A DNA stretch of 64,000 nucleotides from Flavobacterium segetis (GCF_900129575.1 NZ_FQWE01000006.1:124001-188000), one strand, 5' to 3'. Shown: positions 36,692-46,309, numbered from the stretch's first letter. The notes: a model not told the origin generated them from the sequence alone. Made by a program: numbers and translations.

Positions 36692-37912
36692 TTACTTATG
36701 TTTTATATTTAACTTTTGTTTTTCTTTGAAAAAAACAGCAAAAAGTATGGATACTCCCAAAGCGAAAAGACAAGGAAATATCCATATTTTTTGCCAATTA
36801 TGTTGACCTTCTTGTAATGAATTATAATCTACAATTAATCCCGCTACATAAAAACCAATGTACATTCCAACACCATAAGTAGCTAATGTGATTAGTCCTT
36901 GAGCAGAAGAACGAGACTCTGGACCAGCTTTTTGATCAGTGTAAATTTGTCCAGTTACAAAGAAAAAGTCATAGCAAATTCCGTGCAATGCAATTCCTAA
37001 ATAAAGCATCCAAATGCCGCTTCCAATATCGCCGTAAGCAAATAATAAATAACGCAATACCCAGGCAAACATGCCAAACAAAAGCATTTGTTTAATACCA
37101 AATCGTAAAAAAAATAAAGGCATTAAAAACAAAAAAAACATTTCAGACATTTGACCAATGGTCATTTTTGCCGCTGCTTTTTCCATTCCAGTTTCGTTTA
37201 AAAATTGGTTCGCCTGACCGTAGTAAAAAGCTAGAGGAATACAAATTAAAATTGATGCTATAAAAAAGGCTAGATAATTTCTATCTTTCAAAATTTTAAA
37301 AGAATCTAATCCTATAGTTTCTGCAAAACTAACCGATTTTCCTTTCTTGAGTGGAGGCGTGCTCGGTAAAAAAAAACTAAATAGACCTAATCCCACTGAA
37401 ATTATAGCTGAAATTTTAAATGTGATATTTAAACTTTTGGGTGCTGATTCCCAAGACATATATCCTATAATTAAACCTGCAACAATCCATCCTATTGTTC
37501 CCCAAACTCGAATTTTCGCAAACTCTTTTTCAGAGTTTGTCATTTGATTTAACGATATAGAATTCACCAATGCTAGAGTTGGCATAAAAAGTATCATATA
37601 AATCAACAGTAAAGAATAAAAAGAGTCAAAACTATTTTGGGTTGAAAGTAAATATAAAATTACGGCTCCAGCAAGGTGTAATAAACCTAATATTTTTTGT
37701 GCAGCAAAATATTTATCTGCAATCATTCCTACTATGAAAGGTGCAATTATTGCTCCAAGGCATTGCGTCCCATAGGCAAGCCCCGTCTGAGTTCCGGTAG
37801 CTGCAATTCCGCCTTTAGTTAAAAATGTTCCCATGGTTACAAACCATATTCCCCAAACAAAAAAATTGAGGAACATCATGAGGGATAATTTTGTTCGAAT
37901 GATAGTATTCAT
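36692..37912 (-). CDS. MFS transporter, nucleoside:H+ symporter (NupG)-like
   Basis: A 406-residue twelve-helix inner-membrane protein resembling the NupG/XapB branch of the major facilitator superfamily (TKLSLMMFLNFFVWGIWF, MIADKYFAAQKILG, KIRVWGTIGWIVAGLIIG). It is six bases upstream of the hydroxypyruvate-isomerase-like gene in the same transcription unit. Within a 3-keto-glycoside cluster it most likely imports a mono- or disaccharide derivative, although the family name comes from nucleoside transport. Confidence 0.83.
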   Translation of the reverse strand: MNTIIRTKLSLMMFLNFFVWGIWFVTMGTFLTKGGIAATGTQTGLAYGTQCLGAIIAPFIVGMIADKYFAAQKILGLLHLAGAVILYLLSTQNSFDSFYSLLLIYMILFMPTLALVNSISLNQMTNSEKEFAKIRVWGTIGWIVAGLIIGYMSWESAPKSLNITFKISAIISVGLGLFSFFLPSTPPLKKGKSVSFAETIGLDSFKILKDRNYLAFFIASILICIPLAFYYGQANQFLNETGMEKAAAKMTIGQMSEMFFLFLMPLFFLRFGIKQMLLFGMFAWVLRYLLFAYGDIGSGIWMLYLGIALHGICYDFFFVTGQIYTDQKAGPESRSSAQGLITLATYGVGMYIGFYVAGLIVDYNSLQEGQHNWQKIWIFPCLFALGVSILFAVFFKEKQKLNIKHK

Positions 37913-37961
37913 TTATCAAATAGTATAAAATTTTAGTTGAGTCAGTTTCAAACAGAATAAT

Positions 37962-38699
37962 TTACATACCAGCTTCGCAACCAGTTGTCGTTTTCATTGT
38001 ATTCCACTCTTTTATCATTACATTTCTAAACCAAACTTTATCACCATGATCTTGCAATGCAATTTTACCTTTTTTAAATTTAGCAAAATTCGACCAAGTT
38101 GCAAATTTACTTCCCGCTACTAAATTGTTAAAATTAGCATCCCATAAAACAGTTTCTACAACTTTTACTCCATTAAGCATCATTGTAAGTTTTCCAAATT
38201 TGCACACAATATCAACATTATTCCATTCTCCAACAGGTTTTACTGGTTCAGAACTACTTTTAATTAGATCGTATAAATCGCCAGCTCTATGTTTTTCAAT
38301 TTTTCCATCAGGATGACCATCATTGTCTAATACCTGCATTTCTACACCTGTGTCATACGTATTTTTAAATTTAGAGAGGTCTTCATTAACATAAAAAATA
38401 ATACCGCTGTTAGCATTTGGAGCTACTTTCCATTCCAGTTTTAAGTGGAAATTTTCGTATTCTGCATCAGTAACAATATCGCCTCCTTGACCATTTTGTG
38501 CTGTAGACGGATCAAAATGCAATTCATTATTTTCAACCTTCCAACCAGAGTTAACCGTTTTTTTGCCATACGTATGCCATCCAGTTGTTGATTTACCGTC
38601 AAAAATATATTTAAATCCTTTAGGAGCTGCGTCTTGTTGTGCGCTTGCTGCTTGTGTTATTATCATCGCAAATAATGAACAAAAAATGTTTTTAATCAT
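37962..38699 (-). CDS. DUF1080 / 3-keto-disaccharide hydrolase family protein
   Basis: A 245-residue exported protein (signal peptide to about residue 20, ending AASAQQ) with a concanavalin-like jelly-roll of the DUF1080 family. Recognisable parts are FKYIFDGKSTTGWHTYG, DIVTDAEYENFHLKLEWKV, GIIFYVNED, GVEMQVLDNDGHPD and GEWNNVDIVCKFGKL. This Pfam family is now named for 3-keto-disaccharide hydrolysis. Placed next to a GMC dehydrogenase and Gfo/Idh/MocA proteins, the role of cleaving 3-oxidised glycosides in the periplasm fits well. Confidence 0.88.
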   Translation of the reverse strand: MIKNIFCSLFAMIITQAASAQQDAAPKGFKYIFDGKSTTGWHTYGKKTVNSGWKVENNELHFDPSTAQNGQGGDIVTDAEYENFHLKLEWKVAPNANSGIIFYVNEDLSKFKNTYDTGVEMQVLDNDGHPDGKIEKHRAGDLYDLIKSSSEPVKPVGEWNNVDIVCKFGKLTMMLNGVKVVETVLWDANFNNLVAGSKFATWSNFAKFKKGKIALQDHGDKVWFRNVMIKEWNTMKTTTGCEAGM

Positions 38700-38729
38700 T
38701 TTATTTTTTTTATTAATAATTAATTTTAT

Positions 38730-40187
38730 TTATAAAGTAATCGATTTCCAGCCTTCGCGATACTCTCTTTTTACAAATTGATTTACTTCATCAAAATTTG
38801 TAATTCTCATACTATCATTGTCCCATAGTAATTTAGCTGACCTTCCAGGATATACATCCTCACCTAATTCATCAATTTTAAGATCGTATCCTCTAATGGC
38901 TAAGTTGGCTATTAATAAAGCCTCAGTTAATGGACCAGCAATTTCGAAGGGTGAACTCAATTCTTGTTTTCCGTAGCCGGCGATACAGGCATCAACCCAC
39001 TGTTTATAATGTCCATCTGCGCCATCAATCACGCGCTTATATTTCTGGGTCACATTTAGATTTTCATTTTTACTGAGAGGTATTAAACGAGGATTTAATC
39101 CGTAGGTATCGCACATCATTTTTCCCTTTGTACCGGTAAATAAAGTTCCGCTTCCGCCATCTCCAAAAATCTCTTTATCACCCAATTCTGCTGGCCTTAC
39201 AGGTTGAATTCCGCCATCCATCCAGTGGACAGCAATATCTCCATTTGTTTTTTCAGTCTTTGGAAATGTTAATGTAACGTGACTTGACGGAGGACAACTT
39301 TCTGGAAAATAACCGCGTTGGAATTCATCAACATAAACTGAGCCCACACTGCATTGAACATCTTTTGCATACTTCAAATTTAATACACTGAAAGGGGCTT
39401 CAAGCAAATGACAACCCATATCTCCCAATGCACCTGTGCCATAATCCCACCAACCGCGCCAGTTGAATGGCACTAACTTATTCACATATTCTTTGTAAGG
39501 AGCTGTTCCTAGCCATAAATCCCAATCTAGTTCATTTGGAACATTGGCTTTATTAATTGACCATGAAATGCCTTGTGGCCAAACCGGTCTATCAGTCCAC
39601 GCATGCACAGTATGAACATCTCCTATTAAACCCGCTTCATACCATTCTTTCAGAATTCGAGTTCCATCATTGGAGGCACCTTGATTTCCCATTTGGGTTA
39701 CTACCTTATATTTTTCAGCTGCTTGCGTCATAATGCGAGCTTCATAAATGTCGTGAGCCATAGGTTTTTGAACAAAAACATGTTTTCCTAATTGCATTGC
39801 TCCTAGGCATTGTACTGCATGGTTATGATCAGGAGTAGATACAGAAACAGCGTCAAAATTTTTATGTTCTTTGTCTAGCATTTCACGCCAGTCCTTATAA
39901 TATTTAGCTTTTGGAAATGCTTTTACACTTTCAGCAGCTCTACGGGTATCGACATCACATAGAAAAGAGATATCAGCTCTTCCGCTTTTAGCAAACATTG
40001 CAATGTCCGACTTTCCTTTTCCACCCACACCAATACCTGCAATGGATAAGCGATCACTAGGCGCGACGAAACCTCTGCCTAAAACATGTCTAGGAACAAT
40101 CATAAATGCTGCTGCTGCAATAGCGGTTGTTTTTATAAAATCACGACGGTTATTAATGATCTTATTATCTTCTTCTGTTGGTTTCAT
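38730..40187 (-). CDS. Gfo/Idh/MocA oxidoreductase with Tat signal
   Basis: A 485-residue protein. A twin-arginine type signal (NNRRDFIKTTAIAAAAFMIV) precedes a Rossmann domain beginning LSIAGIGVGGKG. The family EKP motif appears as VQKPMAHDI, with a Gln in the Glu position, and the substrate domain includes WWDYGTGALGDMGCHLLEAP. Exported Gfo/Idh/MocA enzymes carry a tightly bound NAD cofactor. Here it may oxidise, reduce or isomerise 3-keto sugars in the periplasm. It is 30 bases upstream of the DUF1080 gene. Confidence 0.87.
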   Translation of the reverse strand: MKPTEEDNKIINNRRDFIKTTAIAAAAFMIVPRHVLGRGFVAPSDRLSIAGIGVGGKGKSDIAMFAKSGRADISFLCDVDTRRAAESVKAFPKAKYYKDWREMLDKEHKNFDAVSVSTPDHNHAVQCLGAMQLGKHVFVQKPMAHDIYEARIMTQAAEKYKVVTQMGNQGASNDGTRILKEWYEAGLIGDVHTVHAWTDRPVWPQGISWSINKANVPNELDWDLWLGTAPYKEYVNKLVPFNWRGWWDYGTGALGDMGCHLLEAPFSVLNLKYAKDVQCSVGSVYVDEFQRGYFPESCPPSSHVTLTFPKTEKTNGDIAVHWMDGGIQPVRPAELGDKEIFGDGGSGTLFTGTKGKMMCDTYGLNPRLIPLSKNENLNVTQKYKRVIDGADGHYKQWVDACIAGYGKQELSSPFEIAGPLTEALLIANLAIRGYDLKIDELGEDVYPGRSAKLLWDNDSMRITNFDEVNQFVKREYREGWKSITL

Positions 40188-40258
40188 TACTTTATAAGTG
40201 GTTAGTTAATAGTAATTAAAGGTCAAATTGATGCAATGCAGCAACTAGGTAATCATTT

Positions 40259-40630
40259 TTATTTTACAGATAAAATATACTTAGCCATCAATTTAGCATC
40301 TTCTTTTTTTAAGGTGGAATGAGCTGCCATTGGAATTGAGCCCCAAACACCAGAGCCACCTTTAATAATTTTTGAAGCTAAATAATTTACGCTTTTATCA
40401 TTTAAAGGATATTTTTTAGCGATATCTAAATAGGAGGGACCAATTAACTTTTTATCAATTTTATGGCATCCAATACAATCCGACTTAGCTACTAATTTCT
40501 CCCCGTCCAAAGATTGATAAATTATATTTGATGTTGTACCAATTGCAACATAAGTCACCTCCGATTCATACGCTGTAAAAGAGGTTAATCCTACAAAGAC
40601 ACTTCCAAAAAGCAAAATTTTTATTTTCAT
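40259..40630 (-). CDS. small class I cytochrome c
   Basis: A 123-residue exported protein (signal peptide about 1-19) with one haem-binding site CIGCH (in KSDCIGCHKIDKKLIGPSY) and a probable axial Met in GSIPMAAHS. The domain ends KLMAKYILSVK, typical of a cytochrome c fold. It lies within the 3-keto-glycoside cluster and is the natural electron acceptor for the membrane-associated GMC dehydrogenase encoded downstream in coordinate but upstream in transcription. Confidence 0.9.
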   Translation of the reverse strand: MKIKILLFGSVFVGLTSFTAYESEVTYVAIGTTSNIIYQSLDGEKLVAKSDCIGCHKIDKKLIGPSYLDIAKKYPLNDKSVNYLASKIIKGGSGVWGSIPMAAHSTLKKEDAKLMAKYILSVK

Positions 40631-40649
40631 TATGTTTTAATTTACATTT

Positions 40650-41702
40650 TTACAATCCTAAGTTTTTTCTATTTAAAATTTGATTAGTTTCAACCGCAGC
40701 AAAATCGTCAAATGCTTTATCTGTAACTTTTATAATATGATTCTTAATAAACTCAGCTCCTTCACGAGCACCAACTTCTTGATTTTTTATACAGCATTCC
40801 CATTCTAAAACAGCCCAACCTTTATAGTCATATTGCGCAAGCTTACTGAAAATAGTTTTAAAATCGATTTGTCCATCGCCAAGTGATCTGTATCGTCCCG
40901 CACGATTAGCCCAATTTTGATAGCCTCCAAAAGTTCCCTGCTTGCCTGTTGGGTTAAATTCGGCATCTTTTACATGAAAAGCTTTAATTCTTTCATGATA
41001 AAAATCTATATATTGAACATAATTTAGTTGTTGTAAAACGAAGTGTGATGGATCATATAAGATGCATGCCCGAGGATGATTGTTGACCGCTTTCAAAAAC
41101 ATTTCATATGTTTCACCGTCAAATAGATCTTCTCCCGGATGAATTTCGTAGCAAAGATCAACGCCATTATCATCAAATTTATTTAAAATAGGAGTCCAGC
41201 GTTTAGCTAGTTCTTCAAATCCATCTTCAATTAATCCTGCAGGTCGCTGTGGCCACGGATGAAAATACTGCCATAACAAGGAACCGCTAAAAGTGGCGTG
41301 AGCATTTAATCCTAAGTTGTGAGATGCTTTTGCAGCAAACTTCAATTGTTGAACCGCCCATTCTTGTCTTGCTTTGGGATTTCCTCGAACATTCTTTGGC
41401 GCAAAGCCATCAAAAAAATCATCATAAGCAGGGTGCACTGCTATTAGTTGACCTTGTAAATGTGTTGATAGTTCAGTAATTTCAAGCCCATATTCTGCAA
41501 TTTTTCCTTTTAGCTCATCAGCATACGTTTTACTCTCTGCTGCTTTTTGTAAATCAATATATCGAGAATCTAATGTTGGCATTTGTATTCCCTTAAAACC
41601 GAGATCAGCAGCCCATTGACAAATTCCATCTAAAGAATTAAATGGAGCTTCATCGCTTATAAGTTGTGCTAAAAACACTGCTGGTCCTTTAATTGTAGTC
41701 AT
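40650..41702 (-). CDS. sugar phosphate isomerase/epimerase family TIM barrel (cytosolic type)
   Basis: A 350-residue protein without a signal peptide. It shows an AP-endonuclease-2 barrel: GFKGIQMPTLDSRYIDL, GLEITELSTHLQGQL, DLCYEIHPGEDLFDG, CILYDPSHFVLQQ, AFHVKDAEF and AVLEWECCIKNQE. The Glu/Asp/His/Glu metal ligands are all present. Homologues accompany 3-keto-glycoside oxidation genes. It lies 36 bases after the second Gfo/Idh/MocA gene, and the two probably act in sequence on imported keto sugars. Confidence 0.85.
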   Translation of the reverse strand: MTTIKGPAVFLAQLISDEAPFNSLDGICQWAADLGFKGIQMPTLDSRYIDLQKAAESKTYADELKGKIAEYGLEITELSTHLQGQLIAVHPAYDDFFDGFAPKNVRGNPKARQEWAVQQLKFAAKASHNLGLNAHATFSGSLLWQYFHPWPQRPAGLIEDGFEELAKRWTPILNKFDDNGVDLCYEIHPGEDLFDGETYEMFLKAVNNHPRACILYDPSHFVLQQLNYVQYIDFYHERIKAFHVKDAEFNPTGKQGTFGGYQNWANRAGRYRSLGDGQIDFKTIFSKLAQYDYKGWAVLEWECCIKNQEVGAREGAEFIKNHIIKVTDKAFDDFAAVETNQILNRKNLGL

Positions 41703-41738
41703 ATTTTAAGTAAGATAAATAATTTAAAATGCAATAAA

Positions 41739-42899
41739 TTACAAATTAAAAGTAGTCCATTTTTTTTCAGATTTTGAAGAGGCAACTACAGTATCAATGA
41801 ACGCCATTCCTCGAATGCCATCCTCAACCGTCGGGAAATCTAACATTTCTGGGGTAGGCTTTCTACCATCTAGGGAACAATTGAGTGTTAGTGCAAAATT
41901 TCTGTAAATATTTGCAAACGCCTCAATATAACCTTCTGGATGTCCACCTGGCGTTCTACAATTATGAGTTGCAAACGAAGATAAATACGCATAATTACTT
42001 CCTGCTCGTAAGATCTGTGTTGGCTCATTAAACCATTTGACTACAAGCGTATTTGGTTCGTGTTGTAACCATTCAATTCCACCTTTTTCTCCGTAAATTC
42101 TAATTTTCAATGCATTTTCTTCACCAGCAGCAACTTGCGATGCCATTAAAACGCCCTTCGAACCATTGTCAAATTTTAATAAAACTGCTCCATCATCATC
42201 CATTGCCCGTCCTTCAACAATTGTATTTAACTCTGCGCAAACATCGGTAATTTTTGATCCTGTAATATACTCCGCTAAATGTGCAGCATGAGTGCCAATG
42301 TCACCCATAACTGAGCTTTTACCTGATTTAGAAGGATCTGTTCTCCAAGCAGCTTGTACATTTCCTTCTTTTTCGGAAAGCGTACTTAGCCAACCTTGAG
42401 GATATTCAACCCAAACTTTTCTAATTTTCCCTAATTTTCCCTGATTAAGCATTGCCTTTGCTTGTTTAACCATTGGATAGCCAGAGTAAGTATATGTTAA
42501 GCAGAGTATTAATCCCGTTTCTATAACTTTTTGTTGCAACTGTTTTGCTTCTTCTAATGAAAAGGTCATCGGTTTTTCAATTACGACATTAAATCCATAT
42601 TCCAAAGCCATCATTGCTGGTGCAAAATGAGCAAAATTTGGTGTAACAATAGTTATAAAATCAATTTTAATATCAGATGGCAATGCTGCTTCTGCAACAA
42701 TCATTTTTTCATAGTTTATATATGATCGAGATTCTGGAAGAAATAAATCTTTAGCTGATAGTAATGCAATTTCAGGATTTGAACTCAGGGCACCACAGGA
42801 TAATTCAATTAATCCATCCATATTAGCTGCAAGACGGTGAATTGACCCTATAAAAGCATCACGACCGCCACCTATCATTCCCATTCTCAATTTTCTCAT
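41739..42899 (-). CDS. Gfo/Idh/MocA oxidoreductase (cytosolic)
   Basis: A 386-residue protein with an N-terminal Rossmann fold (KLRMGMIGGGRDAFIGSIH) and an intact EKP motif (VVIEKPMTFSLEEA), no signal peptide, and the substrate-domain elements SSVMGDIGTHAAHL and GGHPEGYIEAFANIY. Such enzymes oxidise or reduce sugar hydroxyls with NAD(P). It is ten bases downstream of the GMC dehydrogenase gene. Reduction of a 3-keto monosaccharide back to a usable sugar is the likely role. Confidence 0.88.
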   Translation of the reverse strand: MRKLRMGMIGGGRDAFIGSIHRLAANMDGLIELSCGALSSNPEIALLSAKDLFLPESRSYINYEKMIVAEAALPSDIKIDFITIVTPNFAHFAPAMMALEYGFNVVIEKPMTFSLEEAKQLQQKVIETGLILCLTYTYSGYPMVKQAKAMLNQGKLGKIRKVWVEYPQGWLSTLSEKEGNVQAAWRTDPSKSGKSSVMGDIGTHAAHLAEYITGSKITDVCAELNTIVEGRAMDDDGAVLLKFDNGSKGVLMASQVAAGEENALKIRIYGEKGGIEWLQHEPNTLVVKWFNEPTQILRAGSNYAYLSSFATHNCRTPGGHPEGYIEAFANIYRNFALTLNCSLDGRKPTPEMLDFPTVEDGIRGMAFIDTVVASSKSEKKWTTFNL

Positions 42900-42909
42900 A
42901 CTTTTTAAA

Positions 42910-44613
42910 CTATAGATTTCCTTTTTTTAGTTCTTTTACTGCGTAGTCACAAGCCCGAGCTGTTAAAGCCATATAAGTTAACGATGGGTTTTGACAAGCA
43001 GCAGAAGTCATACAAGCGCCGTCAGTAACGAATACATTACTAACTTCATGCATTTGGTTCCATTTGTTTAACACTGACTCTTTCGGGTCGTTGCCCATTC
43101 TCGCTGTTCCCATTTCGTGAATTGCCATTCCTGGATAGCAATCATTATCATAAGGTTGGACATTTTTAATACCTGATGCCTCTAACATTTCAGCAGCATC
43201 GTTCATCATGTCCTCACGCATTTTTGCCTCATTTTCCTTGTATTCACAATCGATTGCAAGAACAGATTGTCCCCACTTATCTTTTTTGTCATGGTTGATG
43301 TACACTTTATTTTCATAATAAGGCAACATTTCACCAAAACCACCCAATCCCATACTCCATGAATCAGCTGGTAACGACATTGTATTTTTAAAATTTTCAC
43401 CAAAAGCTAATTCAGCAACTTCTTTATGCCATGAACCTCTACTAGCGCCACCTTGATAACCGAAACCTCTAAGATAATCTCTTTTGTCATTTCCCATGTT
43501 TTGATACCTTGGAATATAAATCCCGTTGGCTCGCCGTCCATACGTATATTTGTCTTCAAAACCTTCAGCAGAACCTTCAGCGCCAACACGAAAATGATGA
43601 TCCATAAGATTGTGACCTAACTGTCCGCTAGCATTTCCCAATCCGTTTGGATGTGCTTCAGAAGTGGAGTTTAGTAATATAAAAGTTGAACCTAATGTAG
43701 ATCCGTTTACAAAAACAATTTTGGCATAAAATTCCATAGTCTCATTAGTCTCTGCATCAATAACCATGACTCCTTTCGCTTTCTTAGTGTCCTTATCGTA
43801 AATGATATGATTTACAATAGAGTATGGTCTTACTGTTAACCTATTAGTCGCCATAGCAGCCGGTAAAGTAGAGGACTGCGTGCTGAAATAAGCACCAAAA
43901 GGGCAACCTCTACTACATAAGTTTCTATATTGACAACTGCCTCGACCTTTATGAGGAACCGTTAAATTAGCAGTGCGTCCTATTGTAAGGATTCTTGTTT
44001 TATTGTAATGTTTTTCTAATCGCTCTTTGACTGATTTTTCAACACAATTTAGATCCATTGGCGGTAAAAATTTTCCATCAGGTAAGAGAGGCCAATTTTC
44101 AGCTTGACCACTGATTCCTGCAAATTTTTCAACGTAATCATACCACTTGGTAATATCTTTATATCGAATAGGCCAGTCATTGCCGTATCCATCTTTAGCA
44201 TTATCTTCAAAATTATGATCACTAAAACGGTAGCTTTGTCTTCCCCACATCAATGATTTTCCACCTACATGAAAACCCCTATACCAGTCAAAACGCTTAT
44301 CTTCGGTGTATGGACAATCGATATCATTCACCCACCATTTTTCAGTTGCTTCATTGTAAGGATAATCTCGAGTTTGTACAGGATGCGTACTCTTTTGCTC
44401 CGTAGTAAGTTTTCCAGCTCGTTCAAATTCCCATGGTGCCTTCATCGCAGAGTCGTAATCTTTGATGTGCTCAATATTCATTCCTCGTTCTAGCATTAGT
44501 ACTTTTAGTCCTTTTTCTGTAAGCTCCTTTGCTGCCCAGCCACCACTAATTCCTGAACCTATGACAATAGCATCATACGTATTTTCCGCTTTTAAATTGG
44601 TATTTATATTCAC
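42910..44613 (-). CDS. GMC-type FAD dehydrogenase (glycoside 3-dehydrogenase large subunit)
   Basis: A 567-residue glucose-methanol-choline family flavoprotein. The FAD dinucleotide motif is DAIVIGSGISGGWAA, followed by GGKSLMWGRQSYRF and a Cys-rich stretch CQYRNLCSRGCPFGAYF seen in dehydrogenases that pass electrons on rather than to oxygen. The C-terminal active site is in AIHEMGTARMG and CQNPSLTYMALT (His-Asn pair). No own signal peptide is seen; export is probably by hitch-hiking with the Tat-bearing small subunit encoded just upstream in transcription. With cytochrome c it should oxidise C3 of glycosides in the periplasm. Confidence 0.88.
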   Translation of the reverse strand: MNINTNLKAENTYDAIVIGSGISGGWAAKELTEKGLKVLMLERGMNIEHIKDYDSAMKAPWEFERAGKLTTEQKSTHPVQTRDYPYNEATEKWWVNDIDCPYTEDKRFDWYRGFHVGGKSLMWGRQSYRFSDHNFEDNAKDGYGNDWPIRYKDITKWYDYVEKFAGISGQAENWPLLPDGKFLPPMDLNCVEKSVKERLEKHYNKTRILTIGRTANLTVPHKGRGSCQYRNLCSRGCPFGAYFSTQSSTLPAAMATNRLTVRPYSIVNHIIYDKDTKKAKGVMVIDAETNETMEFYAKIVFVNGSTLGSTFILLNSTSEAHPNGLGNASGQLGHNLMDHHFRVGAEGSAEGFEDKYTYGRRANGIYIPRYQNMGNDKRDYLRGFGYQGGASRGSWHKEVAELAFGENFKNTMSLPADSWSMGLGGFGEMLPYYENKVYINHDKKDKWGQSVLAIDCEYKENEAKMREDMMNDAAEMLEASGIKNVQPYDNDCYPGMAIHEMGTARMGNDPKESVLNKWNQMHEVSNVFVTDGACMTSAACQNPSLTYMALTARACDYAVKELKKGNL

Positions 44614-44661
44614 GTGAAGTATTTTTAATGAAATTGATATCGTTAGTATTTCTGATTTATT

Positions 44662-45225
44662 TTAATTTGTCGCCCAAGCTTTTTGACCCTTGATGTAAGG
44701 AGCTTCTCCATCATATCGGCCAGGAACAGGAAGATATTCTCGAGCTTGCGTACATCCTATTTCAGAGGTGTAGTACCCTAAAATAGTTAGATCCCTAGCA
44801 ATCAGAAAAAAAGAAGGTGCTTTATTCGTTCCAATTGCATCATCTCTTAAAGAGGACATTAATTGATTTCGCTCCTCTTTTGATATTGACAAATAGTCTT
44901 TATTAAACTCCTTAGAACACTTAATTTGCATTTCTTTTAATCCTTCTGCAAAAAGTTTCTGCATATTAGCAGGATAACAATCTCTAATAATCATTGGAAT
45001 AAACGCGCCTAAACCTGCGGCTTTAGCGCCACCTGAGGAGGCTGTAGTTGGGATAATAGTTTCAGCAAATTCAGATAGAATTTGTTCATCAGAGACAGAA
45101 AATGAGACGAAATTTTTCTCTTTTTCAGGTAAAATAAAATTTTCGAATACAACTCCAATAGTAGTTGATGAAATTGCGCTTCCCATTAAAAACGCAACAC
45201 TTTTAAGTGCTTCTCTTCTATTCAT
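44662..45225 (-). CDS. gluconate 2-dehydrogenase subunit 3 family protein (small subunit of the GMC enzyme)
   Basis: A 187-residue protein from ATG 45225 (an earlier start at 45252 adds nine residues before the signal). It begins MNRREALKSVAFLMGSA, a Tat-like signal. The mature part has SDEQILSEFAETIIPTTASSGG, GAFIPMIIRDCYP and GYYTSEIGCTQARE, typical of the small subunit that accompanies FAD-dependent GMC dehydrogenases. It probably carries the folded GMC subunit across the membrane and stabilises it. First gene of the minus-strand cluster. Confidence 0.87.
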   Translation of the reverse strand: MNRREALKSVAFLMGSAISSTTIGVVFENFILPEKEKNFVSFSVSDEQILSEFAETIIPTTASSGGAKAAGLGAFIPMIIRDCYPANMQKLFAEGLKEMQIKCSKEFNKDYLSISKEERNQLMSSLRDDAIGTNKAPSFFLIARDLTILGYYTSEIGCTQAREYLPVPGRYDGEAPYIKGQKAWATN

Positions 45226-45710
45226 TTGTCTCCCTTTAAAATTAAAAATCAAACATTTAACTATACAATAATAACGAAAAAAAAATTAATTTTATTTTTT
45301 TAATGTTAAATCATTGAATAATTCAATAATATTCAAATTTCAATATTATTATTGTGTAATAATTCAACAAATTACTACTTTAACAAAATTAAATTTTCAA
45401 AATAGATAGTAAATTACAAATAAATTTTGTGGAAACATCTTTACATTTAGAGATAATGTTTAAAATAAATTACAAATGTGTAAATTGAGAAATAATTTAT
45501 TCTATTTAAAAAATATAAAAATGTCATAAGATTTTTATTAAAATCGCGAAGTCTTAATCATTATTTGCTTAAATATTTGCATTTAGATTAAACTATTTAA
45601 TAAATTAAATAATGTGATGTTAATTTTTCAAACAAAAAGATTTTGTTTAAAATATGAAAATATTGAGTTTTATATTACCCGATTAACAAAATTTAAATTT
45701 TGAATTGTTT
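45226..45710. other. A+T-rich gene-free region upstream of the 3-keto-glycoside cluster
   Basis: About 485 bases, very rich in A and T, between the exonuclease-like gene (which ends here) and the first gene of the 3-keto-glycoside cluster. I see no credible coding sequence. It must hold the cluster promoter: one minus-strand TAATTTTG octamer at 45384-45391 fits the -7 consensus but lacks a well-spaced -33 element. No strong terminator or RNA was found. Confidence 0.5.
45384..45391 (-). promoter_or_regulatory. weak candidate -7 box for the 3-keto-glycoside cluster
   Basis: The minus strand reads TAATTTTG, matching TAnnTTTG, about 160 bases upstream of the first ATG. In DNA this A+T-rich a match by chance is likely. 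Confidence 0.25.
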
Positions 45711-46307
45711 TTATTTTATGCCCAATCTAGACTTTAATTTCAAAAATAATAATGCGGTTTTGTACGCATCGTCAGCTGCTGAGTTTCGATCGCTCATTGG
45801 AACATTATATATCGTGCAAAGTTCATCTAGTGAAAACTGTTTTTCACTGATATCATTTAGTTTCCGGTGCATGACATCAACATCTAAAGCTTCATTTTTA
45901 AGCCTTCCGCACTGTAATCTCTCTAAAGCTACATTTATAATTTCAACGTCAAAATTGACGTGATGACCCACTAAAATTGCATTATCTATAAAGTGTATAA
46001 AAGATTCTATAGCATCAGATTCAGAAGTTTTCTTCATCTTGCTTTCGACCATAAACTCATTCATTAAGCCATTGTCATGAAAAAATTTATACTGTAATAA
46101 AGTAACTTCAAAACTATCTCCAATTAAAATACTATCATCCACTACAGCAAATGCACCAAGAGACAAAATCACATCTTTCAGTGGACTCAAGCCAGAGGTT
46201 TCAGTTGATAAAATTACGTATCGAGATGATTTTTCACCGAATTTAGAGAGGTAATTTTTCCAAAATTCAGGATGTTCTTTATTAATATATTTTAACCAAT
46301 CTAACAT
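45711..46307 (-). CDS. DEDD-type 3'-5' exonuclease-like protein lacking expected catalytic residues
   Basis: A 198-residue protein with the RNase T/DNA polymerase III epsilon fold. Expected DEDDh motifs are altered: Exo I, usually DxET(T)G, reads STETSG (Asp to Ser); Exo II is intact as HHVNFDVEI; Exo III, usually with His five residues before the last Asp, reads RNSAADDA (Asn where His is expected). Metal-dependent catalysis is therefore doubtful. It follows the CNB-CBS-DUF294 gene by two bases and is clearly coupled to it. It may bind nucleic acid or nucleotide in a regulatory way; sequencing error is less likely because two motifs are affected. Confidence 0.78.
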   Translation of the reverse strand: MLDWLKYINKEHPEFWKNYLSKFGEKSSRYVILSTETSGLSPLKDVILSLGAFAVVDDSILIGDSFEVTLLQYKFFHDNGLMNEFMVESKMKKTSESDAIESFIHFIDNAILVGHHVNFDVEIINVALERLQCGRLKNEALDVDVMHRKLNDISEKQFSLDELCTIYNVPMSDRNSAADDAYKTALLFLKLKSRLGIK

Positions 46308-46309
46308 AA

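Noticed and set aside
44662..45225. Gluconate dehydrogenase function for the small-subunit gene
   Set aside because: The family name is historic; the neighbours (GMC with Cys-rich motif, DUF1080, Gfo/Idh/MocA) fit glycoside 3-oxidation better.
45253..45710. Replication origin in the A+T-rich gap
   Set aside because: No DnaA-box series, dnaA, parAB or gene-strand switch typical of an origin is present; it looks like an ordinary long upstream region.
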